A stretch of DNA of 64,000 nt from Sphingomonas gilva (GCF_003515075.1 NZ_QWLV01000009.1:62001-126000); one strand, 5' to 3'; counted from the stretch's first letter, positions 25,722-35,380 are shown. Notes: generated by a model from the letters alone, not told the origin. Program-made: numbers and translations.

Positions 25722-25814
25722 ACGGGAGTCGGGCGGACGTGGTCGTCGCCAACCTGGTCAGATCCGGAAGGAAGCAGCCACAACGATTTCGCCGCGGGTC
25801 GTTCCGGCTCCCAC
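25722..25814 (+). ncRNA. ffs: Signal recognition particle RNA (4.5S)
   Basis: Contains the universally conserved domain IV loop GGTCAGATCCGGAAGGAAGC, and the ends pair: GGGAGTCGG (25724) with CCGGCTCCC (25804-25812). Length about 90 nt fits bacterial SRP RNA. It binds Ffh for co-translational targeting. Located upstream of dnaX, as in many alphaproteobacteria. Confidence 0.93.
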
Positions 25815-25871
25815 CGCGCGCTGCCAAGACATAGCGGAGCTATGGCGCGAACAGCAGCGCGCGCGGCCGGC

Positions 25872-25920
25872 GGCGCCTTCGGCGCCGTCCGACGACGCGG
25901 GCTTCGCCCGCGGCGCTTTT
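25872..25920 (+). terminator. Tandem hairpin terminator after SRP RNA
   Basis: GGCGCCTTCGGCGCC (25872-25886) and CGCGGGCTTCGCCCGCG (25896-25912), the latter followed by GCGCTTTT. The next 127 bp to dnaX contain no recognised gene. Confidence 0.65.
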
Positions 25921-26047
25921 CCAGCCCCCCAGACGCATTCCCCCTGTCCTACAAGCCCCCAACCTGTCAGACTCGGCCACGAATCCCACGGAAAGCTCTC
26001 TATCCCCATATGCGCGAAGATCGAGAAGTTACGAAAGTTCACACCGC

Positions 26048-27664
26048 ATGACCGACGGCGGCTTCGATCTCGGCGAACCGCCGCAGCCGGCCCGCGCCGA
26101 GGCCTACCGCGTGCTCGCGCGCAAATACCGGCCGCAGACCTTCGCCGCGCTGATCGGCCAGGACGCGATGGTGCAGACGCTGGCCAACGCGATCCGGCGA
26201 GACCGCATCGCCCACGCCTTCCTGCTGACCGGCGTGCGCGGCGTCGGCAAGACCTCGACCGCGCGGCTGATCGCCAAGGGCCTCAACTGCATCGGGCCGG
26301 ACGGAAACGGCGGCCCGACGATCGAGCCCTGCGGCGTGTGCGAGCCGTGCCGCGCCATCGCCGAGGGCCGCCACATCGACGTGGTGGAGATGGACGCCGC
26401 CAGCCACACCGGCATCGACGACATCCGCGAGATCATCGAGGCGGTGCGATATGCCGCGGTCTCCGCCCGCTACAAGATCTACATCATCGACGAAGTCCAT
26501 ATGCTGTCGAAGGCGGCGTTTAACGGCCTGCTGAAGACGCTGGAGGAGCCGCCGCCGCATGTGAAGTTCCTGTTCGCCACGACCGAGGTGAACAAGGTGC
26601 CGGTGACGGTGCTGTCGCGCTGCCAGCGTTTCGACCTGCGCCGCATCCCCGCCGACATGCTCGCCGCCCATTTCGCCTGGGTCTGCGGCGAGGAGCAGGT
26701 CTCGGCGGAGCCAGAGGCGCTGGCGCTGATCGCCCGCGCCGCCGAAGGATCTGCGCGCGACGGGCTCTCGATCCTCGACCAGGCGATCGCCCATGCGGCG
26801 ATGGAGGGGGAGGGGCGCGTCACCGCCGCGGCGGTGCGCGCGATGCTCGGCCTTTCCGATCGCGGCGCGATCCGCGCGCTGTTCGCGATGCTGCTGGAGG
26901 GCGACGCGCCGGGCGCGCTCGCCGGGCTCCGCCAGCAATATGATCTGGGGGTCGATCCGGGCGCGGTGCTGCGCATCCTGCTGGAGACGGTCCACGCCGT
27001 CACGCTCGCCAAGGTCCGGCGCGAAGGCGATCCGGCGCAAAGCGAGGAGGAGCGCGAGGCGCTGGCGAACTGGTCCGCCGGTCTGTCCTTCGCCACGCTG
27101 CACCGGCTGTGGCAGCTGTTGCTCAAGGGCCATGACGAGGTCCAGCGCGCCGCCTTGCCGATCGAGGCGTGCGAGATGGCGCTGCTCCGGATCGTCTATG
27201 CCGCCTCGCTGCCCGATCCCGCCGATCTCGTCCGGCGGCTGGCGAATGGGGAGGAGGCGCCGGCCGCCCAGCCGACGGCGCCGTCGCCGCAGTCCGGCCC
27301 GGCGAGCTTCGCCGCGCTGGTCGATCTGCTCGCGGCGAGGGGCAAGCATCAATGGGCGCTCCGCCTGCACGACGATGTGCGGCTGGTGCGCTATGCGCCG
27401 CCCGAGCTGGAGATCGCGCCGGTGCGGCCCTTGGGCGCGGACTTCCACCGTGAGCTGGCCGGCTGGCTCAAGGCTGAAACGGGGCAGGCATGGCGCGTCG
27501 CCGAAGGCGACGGGCCGGCCGAGCTGACGCTCAAGGAACAGGAGACCGCGCGCGAGGCCGCGGCGCGCGACGCGGTCCTCGCCGCGCCCAACGTCCGCGC
27601 GATCATCGAAGCCTTTCCCGAAGCCGAGCTGATCGGCTGGACAGACAATCGGAGTGCCGCATGA
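26048..27664 (+). CDS. dnaX: DNA polymerase III subunits gamma/tau
   Basis: 538 aa. Clamp-loader ATPase with Walker [13 protein letters not shown], zinc-binding cysteines in LNC...CGVCEPC, DEVHML and sensor [11 protein letters not shown] Pro/Ala-rich linker at about residue 410 leads to the tau-type C-terminal region that binds the polymerase. It loads the beta clamp and organises the replisome. No obvious frameshift signal was searched for in detail. Its TGA overlaps the ATG of the YbaB gene. Confidence 0.97.
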   Translation: MTDGGFDLGEPPQPARAEAYRVLARKYRPQTFAALIGQDAMVQTLANAIRRDRIAHAFLLTGVRGVGKTSTARLIAKGLNCIGPDGNGGPTIEPCGVCEPCRAIAEGRHIDVVEMDAASHTGIDDIREIIEAVRYAAVSARYKIYIIDEVHMLSKAAFNGLLKTLEEPPPHVKFLFATTEVNKVPVTVLSRCQRFDLRRIPADMLAAHFAWVCGEEQVSAEPEALALIARAAEGSARDGLSILDQAIAHAAMEGEGRVTAAAVRAMLGLSDRGAIRALFAMLLEGDAPGALAGLRQQYDLGVDPGAVLRILLETVHAVTLAKVRREGDPAQSEEEREALANWSAGLSFATLHRLWQLLLKGHDEVQRAALPIEACEMALLRIVYAASLPDPADLVRRLANGEEAPAAQPTAPSPQSGPASFAALVDLLAARGKHQWALRLHDDVRLVRYAPPELEIAPVRPLGADFHRELAGWLKAETGQAWRVAEGDGPAELTLKEQETAREAAARDAVLAAPNVRAIIEAFPEAELIGWTDNRSAA

Positions 27665-27996
27665 AGGATTTGAACGACCTGATCGCCCAGGCGCAGAGCG
27701 CCGCGGAGACGGTGCAGAAGCAGATGGCGGAGGCCCAGGCCGCACTCGACAAGATCGAGGTGGAGGGCGCCTCGGGCGGCGGCCTGGTCAAGGTCAAGGC
27801 GACCGCCAAGGGCCGCGTGATCGGCGTCGACATCGACGAGAGCCTGCTGCAGCCGGGCGAAAAGCAGATGCTCGAGGATCTTGTCGCGGCGGCGTTCAAC
27901 GATTGCCGCGCCAAGGCGGACGCCGCCTCGCAGGCCGAAATGGGCAAGATGACCCAGGGGCTGCCGCTGCCGCCGGGGTTCAAGCTGCCCTTCTGA
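27661..27996 (+). CDS. YbaB/EbfC nucleoid-associated protein
   Basis: 111 aa. [20 protein letters not shown], then [20 protein letters not shown] and [19 protein letters not shown] are diagnostic for the YbaB/EbfC DNA-binding family, which usually lies after dnaX. Forms dimers. Start overlaps the dnaX stop (ATGA, 27661-27664). Confidence 0.96.
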   Translation: MKDLNDLIAQAQSAAETVQKQMAEAQAALDKIEVEGASGGGLVKVKATAKGRVIGVDIDESLLQPGEKQMLEDLVAAAFNDCRAKADAASQAEMGKMTQGLPLPPGFKLPF

Positions 27997-28066
27997 CCGT
28001 TACGCTGCGGGAACATCTTCACCGTCCGGCTCGTTGCATGCACCGTCCAACAGGAGGGACTGCGAC

Positions 28067-28363
28067 ATGAGTGAAGAGCGTATCACCGAACGCACCGACG
28101 GCGTGACCACCGAGCGCGTGACCGAGCGTGGCGAGCCCACCCACACCACCACGGTGGTCGAGCGGCGCGGCGGGGGCGGCGGCATGCTGATCGGCCTGGC
28201 CGTGCTGATCGCGGTGCTGGTCGGCGCCTATTTCCTGTTCATGCAGGGCCAGAACGACGCCGCCGAGACCAAGGCGATCACCGAAGCCGCGCAGAGCGTC
28301 GGCGACAGCGCCGAAAAGGCCGGCGACGCGGTGGTCGACGCCGTGGACGGCGAGAACAAGTAA
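28067..28363 (+). CDS. Single-pass membrane protein, hypothetical
   Basis: 98 aa from ATG 28067 after AGGAGG. An N-terminal charged Thr/Glu/Arg-rich segment (ERITERTDGVTTERVTERG, an imperfect repeat) precedes Gly-rich linker and one membrane helix (MLIGLAVLIAVLVGAYFLFM), then a C-terminal Ala/Asp-rich helix (AETKAITEAAQSVGDSAEKAG). No known domain. The N-terminal repeat resembles the TER-rich domains of small membrane proteins, but no function can be given. Confidence 0.8.
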   Translation: MSEERITERTDGVTTERVTERGEPTHTTTVVERRGGGGGMLIGLAVLIAVLVGAYFLFMQGQNDAAETKAITEAAQSVGDSAEKAGDAVVDAVDGENK

Positions 28364-28366
28364 TAT

Positions 28367-28429
28367 GCCGTCGCCCCTGCGCAGGCAGGGGCCTCTGAGT
28401 TTATCGAGCCCCCTGCGCAGGGGCGACGG
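28367..28429. repeat. Palindromic intergenic repeat, short family A copy
   Basis: CCGTCGCCCCTGCGCAGGCAGG...CCCCTGCGCAGGGGCGACGG, a 63-bp palindrome without the internal block of the longer copies, sited between two convergent genes. Confidence 0.75.
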
Positions 28430-28431
28430 TA

Positions 28432-29052
28432 CTAAGTCACCGGTCGGCCGTCGGGCGTCGCCGCGAAGTCGAAGACGCAGATCACGCGCGAGACCGCGTG
28501 CTCGGCGCACAGCGCGCCGACATGGCGATATTGCGAGGCGAGCAGCATCTTCCGGTGCCCGCGCGCCGCAACGCCGTCGTCGACGATCAGCGAGCGGATC
28601 ACGCCCGCGGCATCGAAAGGCCCATAGGCGATCGACTCCGCGACATAGATGTCGCCGCCATGCTGCTTGACGCGCTGTCCGGGATTGCTGCCGTCGCGTC
28701 CGATATGGCCTCGCGCGCCGGCCTCGCCTTGGCTGATCGCATGATCGGTCGCCGCTTCGGCCAGCACATCGCTCCACGCGAGCGGCGGCAGCGCGGGCTG
28801 GCGGCCGAGGACGGCGATCGCATCGTCGAGCGCGGCAACGCCCTCGGCGGTCTGGAGCGGATAGCCGTCCGGCGACATGAAGATCCGTCCTCGAAACCAC
28901 GTGCGCTGGACACGCAATTCCCGCGCATAACGCGCGGGATTGGCCCGAATCCGGTTGATCTCGGCAAGCAGTTCGTCGCCCGATGGCAGTCCGTCCTGCG
29001 CCGCGGCAGGGGTCGCGGAGGTGAAAAGCAGCAGCGCGATCAGCGTACGCAC
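28432..29052 (-). CDS. Secreted CAP-domain (SCP/PR1-like) protein
   Basis: 206 aa with a signal peptide (MRTLIALLLFTSATPAAAQD). CAP signatures: LLAEINRIRANPARYAREL, LAEAATDHAISQGEAGARGH, NIYVAES-like DIYVAESIAYG and VIRSLIVDDGVAARGHRKMLL. These proteins are extracytoplasmic, of unclear biochemical function, and resemble YkwD. It overlaps the mtgA stop region by 13 bp, so the two probably share a transcript. Confidence 0.92.
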   Translation of the reverse strand: MRTLIALLLFTSATPAAAQDGLPSGDELLAEINRIRANPARYARELRVQRTWFRGRIFMSPDGYPLQTAEGVAALDDAIAVLGRQPALPPLAWSDVLAEAATDHAISQGEAGARGHIGRDGSNPGQRVKQHGGDIYVAESIAYGPFDAAGVIRSLIVDDGVAARGHRKMLLASQYRHVGALCAEHAVSRVICVFDFAATPDGRPVT

Positions 29053-29780
29053 GCGTCGAGACCTTCGCGTCTTATGACGCCGATCCGCCGTCTGATCGTA
29101 TTGCCGTAGCGTCGGGTGAAGCCAGTCGGGGATATCCCTTCACGCTTTTTCGGAAGCGGCAGGACGGCGGCGATGCGCGCCGCCTCGGTCTCGGTCAGCG
29201 AGGCGGCGCCATGGCCGAAATAGCGATGCGATCCCGCCTCAACGCCATAGGTGCCGATCCCGGTCTCGGCGACGTTCAGATAGACTTCCATGATCCGCCG
29301 CTTGCCCCAGATCCCCTCGATCAGCAGGGTGAACCAGGCCTCCAGCCCCTTGCGGAAGAAGCCGCCGCCCTGCCACAGGAAGACGTTCTTGGCGGTCTGC
29401 TGGCTGATCGTCGATCCGCCGCGTATGCGCCCGCCCTTGGCGTTGCGCACCGCGGCGCCCGCGATCGCCTCGAAGTCGAAGCCCCAATGATCGCAGAAGC
29501 TGCCGTCCTCGGCGGCGATCGCCGCGCGCGCCATATCGGGATCGATCCGGTTGAGCGGCGTCCAATCCTTGGTGACGCCGCGTCCGCCCAACAGGTCGCC
29601 CGCCATCGTCGCGGTGAACGGCACCGGCACGAAGCGGTAGATGACGACGAGCAGCAGCGAGATGAGGACGAACCAGAAGGCGAGCCGCCATATCCAACGC
29701 AGGATGCTCCGCACCCAGCCGCGCTTCTTGCGCGGCGGGCGTGCGCCTATCGTGGTCGCATATCCGCCTGTCATCGACAA
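29040..29780 (-). CDS. mtgA: Monofunctional peptidoglycan transglycosylase
   Basis: 246 aa. GT51 glycosyltransferase without a transpeptidase domain; polymerises glycan strands from lipid II. N-terminal membrane helix (LAFWFVLISLLLVVIYRF), active-site Glu in AAEDGSFCDHWGFD, and RGGSTISQQTAKNVFLWQGG, EAWFTLLIEGIWGKRRIMEV and YLNVAETG. Confidence 0.96.
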   Translation of the reverse strand: MSMTGGYATTIGARPPRKKRGWVRSILRWIWRLAFWFVLISLLLVVIYRFVPVPFTATMAGDLLGGRGVTKDWTPLNRIDPDMARAAIAAEDGSFCDHWGFDFEAIAGAAVRNAKGGRIRGGSTISQQTAKNVFLWQGGGFFRKGLEAWFTLLIEGIWGKRRIMEVYLNVAETGIGTYGVEAGSHRYFGHGAASLTETEAARIAAVLPLPKKREGISPTGFTRRYGNTIRRRIGVIRREGLDACVR

Positions 29781-29920
29781 TCAACTAGCGCGAATTGCCG
29801 TGTCCACAAACTCAATCCGTTCGGGCTTAGCCCGTCGAAGCCCTGCTCTTCCTTGCCGGCATCGAAGGGGCAGGACGGTGCCTCGACCAGCTCAGCACGG
29901 CCGGAGAGAGTTGAGCGCGC

Positions 29921-30826
29921 TTATACCGCGGCGAGCAACCTCTTTTCACCGGCGAGGCGCATCATCGCCTTTTGCAGCTTCTCGAAGGCGCGGACCTCGA
30001 TCTGGCGGACGCGCTCGCGCGACACGCCATAGACCTGGCTCAACTCCTCGAGCGTCTTGGGATCGTCGGCCAGACGGCGCTCGGCGAGGATGTGCTTCTC
30101 GCGATCGTTCAGATCCTCCATCGCCTCGTTGAGCATGTCGTGGCGCACCTCGGCTTCTTGCGCCTCGGCGACGGTCTGGTCCTGCAGCGGCGCGTCGTCG
30201 GCCAGCCAGTCCTGCCACTGCCCTTCGCCATCTTCGCGCATGGGCACGTTGAGCGAGGTGTCGCCGCCCATCGCCATGCGGCGGTTCATGCTCGTGACTT
30301 CGGCTTCGGTGACGCCCAGGTCGGTGGCGATCTTGGCGACGTGCTCGGGCTTCAGGTCGCCGTCCTCGAACGCGTCGAGGCGGGCCTTCATTCGCCTGAG
30401 GTTGAAGAACAGCTTCTTCTGCGCGGCGGTGGTGCCCATCTTCACCAGGCTCCAGCTGCGCAGGATGAACTCCTGGATCGAGGCGCGGATCCACCACATC
30501 GCATAGGTGGCCAGGCGGAAGCCGCGATCGGGCTCGAACTTCTTCACCCCCTGCATCAGGCCGATATTGCCTTCGGAGATGAGCTCGGAGACGGGAAGGC
30601 CATAGCCGCGATAGCCCATCGCGATCTTCGCGACGAGGCGCAGGTGCGATGTCACCAGCTGCGCGGCGGCGTCGGTGTCGCCATGCTCCTGAAAGCGCTT
30701 GGCGAGCATATATTCCTGCTCGGGCGCCAGGATGGGGAATTTCTTGATCTCGGCCAGGTAGCGGTTGAGGCTCGCCTCGCCGCCCAGTGCGGGGATCGTT
30801 GCGGGCACATTGCTGCCGGTTGCCAT
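29921..30826 (-). CDS. rpoH: RNA polymerase sigma-32 factor
   Basis: 301 aa. Region 2 (LVTSHLRLVAKIAMGYRGYG, GNIGLMQGVKKFEPDRGFRL, YAMWWIRASIQEFI), the RpoH box QKKLFFNLR, and region 4 (LEELSQVYGVSRERVRQIEV) are clear. Directs heat-shock transcription. The upstream 70 bp hold the start region only; no ROSE-type thermometer was evident. A repeat-like stretch (29818-29915) follows its stop. Confidence 0.97.
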   Translation of the reverse strand: MATGSNVPATIPALGGEASLNRYLAEIKKFPILAPEQEYMLAKRFQEHGDTDAAAQLVTSHLRLVAKIAMGYRGYGLPVSELISEGNIGLMQGVKKFEPDRGFRLATYAMWWIRASIQEFILRSWSLVKMGTTAAQKKLFFNLRRMKARLDAFEDGDLKPEHVAKIATDLGVTEAEVTSMNRRMAMGGDTSLNVPMREDGEGQWQDWLADDAPLQDQTVAEAQEAEVRHDMLNEAMEDLNDREKHILAERRLADDPKTLEELSQVYGVSRERVRQIEVRAFEKLQKAMMRLAGEKRLLAAV

Positions 30827-30898
30827 GGTGAAGTTCTCCCTAACGTCCGCGAGGGTGGAGGCCGGTACGGCCGGAGCCCCGCGGAAAACCTCGAAAAG

Positions 30899-31846
30899 CT
30901 ATACGAAAATTGCCCTGAACAGTTCCTGCATGTCGCCCGGCATTTCGCTATCGAACGACAAAGCCTGGCTTGTCACCGGGTGAATGAAGCCCAGCCGTGC
31001 GGCATGCAAGGCCTGCCGTTTGAAACCCAGGGTTTCAAGGAGCGGCTTCATCTTGCCCGATCGCCCATAGACCGGATCGCCCAGCAGCGGATGGCCGATC
31101 GAGGCCATGTGCACGCGCACCTGATGCGTCCGTCCGGTTTCCAGCCGGCATTCGACCAGCGCCGCATCACGCGCCGCCTTGAGCGTCGCATAATGCGTCA
31201 CCGCGCGCTTGCCGCTCGCCACGATGGCGATCTTCTTGCGATTGGCCGGCGATCGCGCCAGCGGGGCGTCGATCGCGCCCGCGGGCGGGGTCGGGCGGCC
31301 GCTGACGATCGCCTTGTACCGCCGGTCTATCGAATGCGCGGCGAACTGCTTCGCCAGCCCTTCATGCGCCCGGTCGGTCTTGGCCGCCACCATCAGCCCC
31401 GACGTGTCCTTGTCGATCCGGTGGACGATCCCCGGCCGCGCCACCCCGCCGATGCCGGACAGCGATCCGCCGCAATGATGCAGCAGCGCATTGACCAGCG
31501 TTCCGTCCAGATTGCCGGCGGCCGGATGGACGACGAGCCCGGCGGGCTTGTCGATCACGATCAGGTGCTCGTCCTCGAACGCCACCTCGAGCGGGATATC
31601 CTGCGCCTCGTTGTGCGGCGGCGCGGGGAGCGGCACCTCGATGGCGAAGGCTGCTTCGGCCGCCGCCTTCTTCGCCGGATCGCGCACCTGCAGGCCCCGC
31701 GCGTCGCGCACCGCGCCGCTGGCGATCAGCACCTTCAGCCGTTCGCGCGAGAGCGTCGGCACCGCGTCCGCCAGCGCGCGATCGAGCCGCCAGCCATTGG
31801 CTGCCGCCGTGATCGTCGCGTTGATAGTGGAAACCCCCCGGCTCAT
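30899..31846 (-). CDS. RluA-family 23S rRNA pseudouridine synthase
   Basis: 315 aa. N-terminal S4-like RNA-binding domain (RLDRALADAVPTLSRERLKV) and catalytic domain with GIVHRIDKDTSGLMV (catalytic Asp), AHSIDRRYKAIVSG, CRLETGRTHQVRVHMA and HPLLGDPVYG. Closest in architecture to RluD, which modifies helix 69; the exact site needs comparison. Divergent from the JAMM protease with 18 bp between starts (31846 and 31865), so promoters overlap. Confidence 0.94.
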   Translation of the reverse strand: MSRGVSTINATITAAANGWRLDRALADAVPTLSRERLKVLIASGAVRDARGLQVRDPAKKAAAEAAFAIEVPLPAPPHNEAQDIPLEVAFEDEHLIVIDKPAGLVVHPAAGNLDGTLVNALLHHCGGSLSGIGGVARPGIVHRIDKDTSGLMVAAKTDRAHEGLAKQFAAHSIDRRYKAIVSGRPTPPAGAIDAPLARSPANRKKIAIVASGKRAVTHYATLKAARDAALVECRLETGRTHQVRVHMASIGHPLLGDPVYGRSGKMKPLLETLGFKRQALHAARLGFIHPVTSQALSFDSEMPGDMQELFRAIFV

Positions 31847-31864
31847 TCTTGTAGGAAGATGGGG

Positions 31865-32344
31865 ATGGAGGCGCGTTTTTCAAGATCGGTGCTGGAGGCG
31901 CTTGCCGCCCTGGCGCACAGCGCGCCGGCCCGGGAAGTCTGCGGCCTGCTGACCGGGCGGGGCGATGCGGTGACGGGGCACATCGCCGCGGCGAACGTCG
32001 CCGCCGATCCCGCGACGCGTTTCGAGATCGATCCCGCGACGCTGCTCGCGGCGCTCAAGGCCGAGCGGGGCGGCGGCGAGACGGTGGTCGGCTGCTATCA
32101 CTCGCATCCGTCGGACGATCCGGCGCCCTCGGAACGCGACGCGGCGGACGCGGCCCCCGACGGCAAATTGTGGCTGATCATCGGGCGGACCAAGGTCGGC
32201 CTTTGGCGCGCCGTCGCCGATGGCGGGCGTTTCGGCCGGTTCGAGCCCGTTGCCTGGTCCGTCATGACGCCATCCGGGTTGCGCGATGGGCCGGCCTTCT
32301 CCAAAAGGCCGGGCGAACCGCATATCCGGAGCCTCGACGCTTGA
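31865..32344 (+). CDS. M67 JAMM/MPN+ metallopeptidase
   Basis: 159 aa from ATG 31865 (MEARFSRSVLEALAALAHS); an ATG at 31859 is too close to the Shine-Dalgarno. The zinc motif is VGCYHSHPSDDPAPSERDAA (HxHPx(7)SxxD) with upstream Glu in REVCGLL. Bacterial JAMM proteins often process small ubiquitin-like sulfur carriers or act in Mov34-like isopeptidase roles; the substrate here is unknown. Overlaps chpT by four bases (TTGA). Confidence 0.9.
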   Translation: MEARFSRSVLEALAALAHSAPAREVCGLLTGRGDAVTGHIAAANVAADPATRFEIDPATLLAALKAERGGGETVVGCYHSHPSDDPAPSERDAADAAPDGKLWLIIGRTKVGLWRAVADGGRFGRFEPVAWSVMTPSGLRDGPAFSKRPGEPHIRSLDA

Positions 32345-32985
32345 ATATCAGCCCCCTGGACTTCGCCAGCCTGCTTTGCTCGCGCCTTTGCCACGATCTG
32401 CTGAGCCCGGTGGGCGCGCTCAACAACGGTCTCGAGCTGCTCGCCGACGAGCAGGATCCCGACATGCGCGCGCGCTGCCTCGAACTGCTCGCCGAAAGCG
32501 CACGGGCATCCGCAAATAAGCTGAAATTCTTCCGCCTCGCCTTCGGATCGGCGGGCGGTTTCGGCGAAACGGTCGACACGCGCGAGGCGCAGGTGGCGAT
32601 CCAAGGCCTGTTCGCCGACAATCACCGGCTGGAGATCGGCTGGATGGTCGAGGCGGCGACCTTGCCCAAACCGGCGATCAAGGCGCTGCTCAACCTGGCG
32701 TTGATCGGCGGGGATGCGCTGATCCGCGGCGGCCGCCTCGATATCGGCGCCGAGGAGGCCGAAGGCGTGGTCGAGATGGTGGTGCGCGCCGAAGGCCAGC
32801 GCATCGTGCTCGATCCCGAACTGCGCACGGCCCTGGCGGGAGAGATCGCGCCCGATGGCCTGACGCCCCGAGCGGCGGCGGCAGCTTTGGTCGCGGAACT
32901 GGTCAGCAAGCATGGCGGCGAGGTCCGCCTCTCCGATCCGGCCGATCCAGTGCTGGTCTTCGGCGCGGAGATGCGCACGGGCTGA
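32341..32985 (+). CDS. chpT: Histidine phosphotransferase ChpT
   Basis: 214 aa from TTG 32341. The phosphotransfer helix is LLCSRLCHDLLSPVGALNNG with the active His; the rest resembles a degenerate histidine-kinase dimer plus ATPase-like fold (PAIKALLNLALIGGDALIRG). In alphaproteobacteria ChpT relays phosphate from CckA to CtrA and CpdR, controlling the cell cycle and often motility. Placed directly before cheA, which may help coordinate motility. Confidence 0.93.
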   Translation: MNISPLDFASLLCSRLCHDLLSPVGALNNGLELLADEQDPDMRARCLELLAESARASANKLKFFRLAFGSAGGFGETVDTREAQVAIQGLFADNHRLEIGWMVEAATLPKPAIKALLNLALIGGDALIRGGRLDIGAEEAEGVVEMVVRAEGQRIVLDPELRTALAGEIAPDGLTPRAAAAALVAELVSKHGGEVRLSDPADPVLVFGAEMRTG

Positions 32986-33076
32986 AGATGGAGAGGCACG
33001 CCGTCACAGGGTAAACCCGCTCTTAACCCGATCCCGCCATGGTCGCGCAAACTGAGGTGCGCAAAGGCCGGGCGGG

Positions 33077-35380
33077 ATGGACGATCTGATCCAGGAATTC
33101 ATCGCGGAAACGCGCGAGACGCTTGAGGCGCTCTCGGGCGAGATCGTCGCGTGGGAGGCGAATCCTACCGATCGGGCGCGGCTGGATGCGATCTTCCGCT
33201 TCGTCCACACGGTGAAGGGCAGTTGCGGCTTTCTCGATCTGCCGCGCCTCGCCCGGCTGAGCCATGCCGCCGAGGACGGCCTGCAGGCCGTGCGCGAGGG
33301 GAAACGCGTGCCCGACAGCCATTTCGTCGATGCCGTGCTCGCCATCGTCGATCGCATCGGCGAACTGACCGAAGCGATCGACCAGGGCCGCTCGCTCGAC
33401 GATTCGGACGACGAGAACCTGATTCGCGCGATCGACGGCGCCCCCGCGATCGTCGCCGCCGAGTCCGCCGGCCCGGCCAATGATCGCGGCAAGCTTCCCG
33501 CGCGCAGCGTCAGACTGGGCGTCGAACTGCTCGACCGGATGATGGGCGGCATGTCGGACCTCGTCCTCGTCCGCAACGAGCTGGCCCGGCGCATTCGCGA
33601 CGCGGGCGCCGCGCCTGAGATCGAAGCGGCGCTCGATCGCCTTTCGACCACCGTCGCCGACCTGCGTGATACGGTCACGCGAACGCGCATGCAGCGCATC
33701 GAATCGCTGTTCTCCGCGCTGCCGCGCATGGCGCGCGATACCGCGGCCGAGCTGGGCAAGGCCGTGACGCTGGTGGTCGAGGGCGGCGATGTCGAGCTCG
33801 ATCGCGAGATGATCGAGATGATCCGCGACCCGCTGGCGCATATCATGCGCAATGCGATCGATCATGGCATCGAATCACCGGCGGAACGCACCCGCCTGGG
33901 CAAGCGCGAGAATGGCCGCATCCGCGTCTGCGCGCGCCAGGCGGGAAATCAGATCGAGATCATCGTCTCCGACGACGGCCGTGGGATCGATACCGAAAAG
34001 CTCGGCCGCAAGCTGATCGATCAGGGCACGCTCACTGCCGCCGAATTCGCTCGGATGAGCGAGGCGGCCAAGCGCGAGCTGATCTTCCGTCCTGGCGTTT
34101 CGACCGCTGCGGCCGTCACGCAGGTTTCGGGCCGCGGCGTCGGCATGGACGTGGTCCGCGCCAATGTCGAACGCATCGGGGGGGTGGTCGCGCTCGACAG
34201 CGAGGCGGGGCAGGGATTGAGCGTGGTCATCCGCGTGCCACTGACGCTTTCGATCATCTCGGCGATCTCGGTATGCGTGGGCGGCCAGCGCTTCGCGATC
34301 CCGCGCACCGCGATCGAGGAGATCGTCGCGGCGGACAATCCGATGCTCCACCGCGATCAAGTGGGCAGCGCCAGCGTCGTGCGCTTGCGCGATCGCGCGA
34401 TGCCGCTGGTCCAGCTGGGCGACATCCTTGCCCTGCCCGCAGAGGGGAGCGGAATCATCGCGGTGGTTTCGGCGAGCGAAGGCAGCTTCGCGCTCGCCGC
34501 CGACGCCATCGGCGACCATGAGGAACTCGTCATCAAGCCGGCGGCCCCCCTTGTGATGGCGACCGGACGCTATGCCGGGGAGACTCTGCCGGACAGCGGA
34601 ATGCCGATGCTGGTGCTCGACATCTCCGGCATAGCGCGCGTCGCCGGCCTGCGCTTCGATCGGACTGCGCGACCGGATCAGGACAATGGCGAAATCGAGG
34701 CCGCGGCGGACCGCAGATCGATACTGTTGTTTCGGGGCACCGACGGCATCCGGCGCGGCATCGGGCTGTCGCTGGTCGACCGAATCGAATCGCTTGGTCA
34801 CGGTGCGGTCAGTATCGTCGGTGGCAAGCCGCACGTCGTACTCGATGGGCGCGTCGTGCCGTTGGCCGGCGGCGCCGCGATGACGGACGAGATTTCGGTG
34901 CTTCGCCTGCACGATGGAGTCGCGACCGTCGCCTACGCAATCGACCAGGCGCTCGACATCGTCGAGATCGCGCCGGAGCTCGCACCACCGTCCGAACGCG
35001 ATGGCGGCATCCTGGGAATTGCGTTGATCGATGGCGATCCGGTGGAGATACTGGATCCGTACTGGCTGTTCGCCCGACAGGGCCAGGCGTCGTATCTCGA
35101 GCGGACCTGCGCGCTGGTTGCCGATGCCGACGGCTGGATGGCGGGCATGCTGCGCCCGCTGATCGAAAGCGCGGGCTACCGCGTCACGATGGTCGCTTCG
35201 CCGGACGAGGCCGAGGGGCCGGTCGTTTCGCTCGGCGAAACACGGGCGAAAGGTCCGGTGGTCGCGTTGCGTCGCGATGCCGATCCGGGCGGACCCGACG
35301 ATCGCAGCGTCTATCGCTACGATCGGGACGGCCTGTTCGCCGCGCTGGAGCAACTGTCCGTGAAAGGAGGGCGCGCATGA
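33077..35380 (+). CDS. cheA: Chemotaxis histidine kinase CheA with C-terminal pseudo-receiver
   Basis: 767 aa. Order: HPt domain with phospho-His in FRFVHTVKGSCGFLDLPRL; dimerisation and HATPase (DPLAHIMRNAIDHGIESP, DDGRGID, GRGVGMDVV); a CheW-like domain (ISVCVGGQRFAIPRTAIEE); a second CheW-like segment (LFRGTDGIRRGIGLSLVDRI); and a C-terminal receiver-like fold, CALVADADGWMAGMLRPLIE, in which no phospho-acceptor Asp is found (the equivalent reads VVSLGET). It phosphorylates CheY and CheB. Overlaps cheW by ATGA. Confidence 0.96.
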   Translation: MDDLIQEFIAETRETLEALSGEIVAWEANPTDRARLDAIFRFVHTVKGSCGFLDLPRLARLSHAAEDGLQAVREGKRVPDSHFVDAVLAIVDRIGELTEAIDQGRSLDDSDDENLIRAIDGAPAIVAAESAGPANDRGKLPARSVRLGVELLDRMMGGMSDLVLVRNELARRIRDAGAAPEIEAALDRLSTTVADLRDTVTRTRMQRIESLFSALPRMARDTAAELGKAVTLVVEGGDVELDREMIEMIRDPLAHIMRNAIDHGIESPAERTRLGKRENGRIRVCARQAGNQIEIIVSDDGRGIDTEKLGRKLIDQGTLTAAEFARMSEAAKRELIFRPGVSTAAAVTQVSGRGVGMDVVRANVERIGGVVALDSEAGQGLSVVIRVPLTLSIISAISVCVGGQRFAIPRTAIEEIVAADNPMLHRDQVGSASVVRLRDRAMPLVQLGDILALPAEGSGIIAVVSASEGSFALAADAIGDHEELVIKPAAPLVMATGRYAGETLPDSGMPMLVLDISGIARVAGLRFDRTARPDQDNGEIEAAADRRSILLFRGTDGIRRGIGLSLVDRIESLGHGAVSIVGGKPHVVLDGRVVPLAGGAAMTDEISVLRLHDGVATVAYAIDQALDIVEIAPELAPPSERDGGILGIALIDGDPVEILDPYWLFARQGQASYLERTCALVADADGWMAGMLRPLIESAGYRVTMVASPDEAEGPVVSLGETRAKGPVVALRRDADPGGPDDRSVYRYDRDGLFAALEQLSVKGGRA

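Noticed and set aside
26039..27745. 568-aa antisense frame to dnaX
   Set aside because: Shadow of a clear dnaX; low-complexity Arg/Gly composition.
29972..31864. N-terminal part of a 790-aa frame ending in the JAMM protease
   Set aside because: It is antisense to rpoH and the pseudouridine synthase; only the last 160 codons match a protein family.
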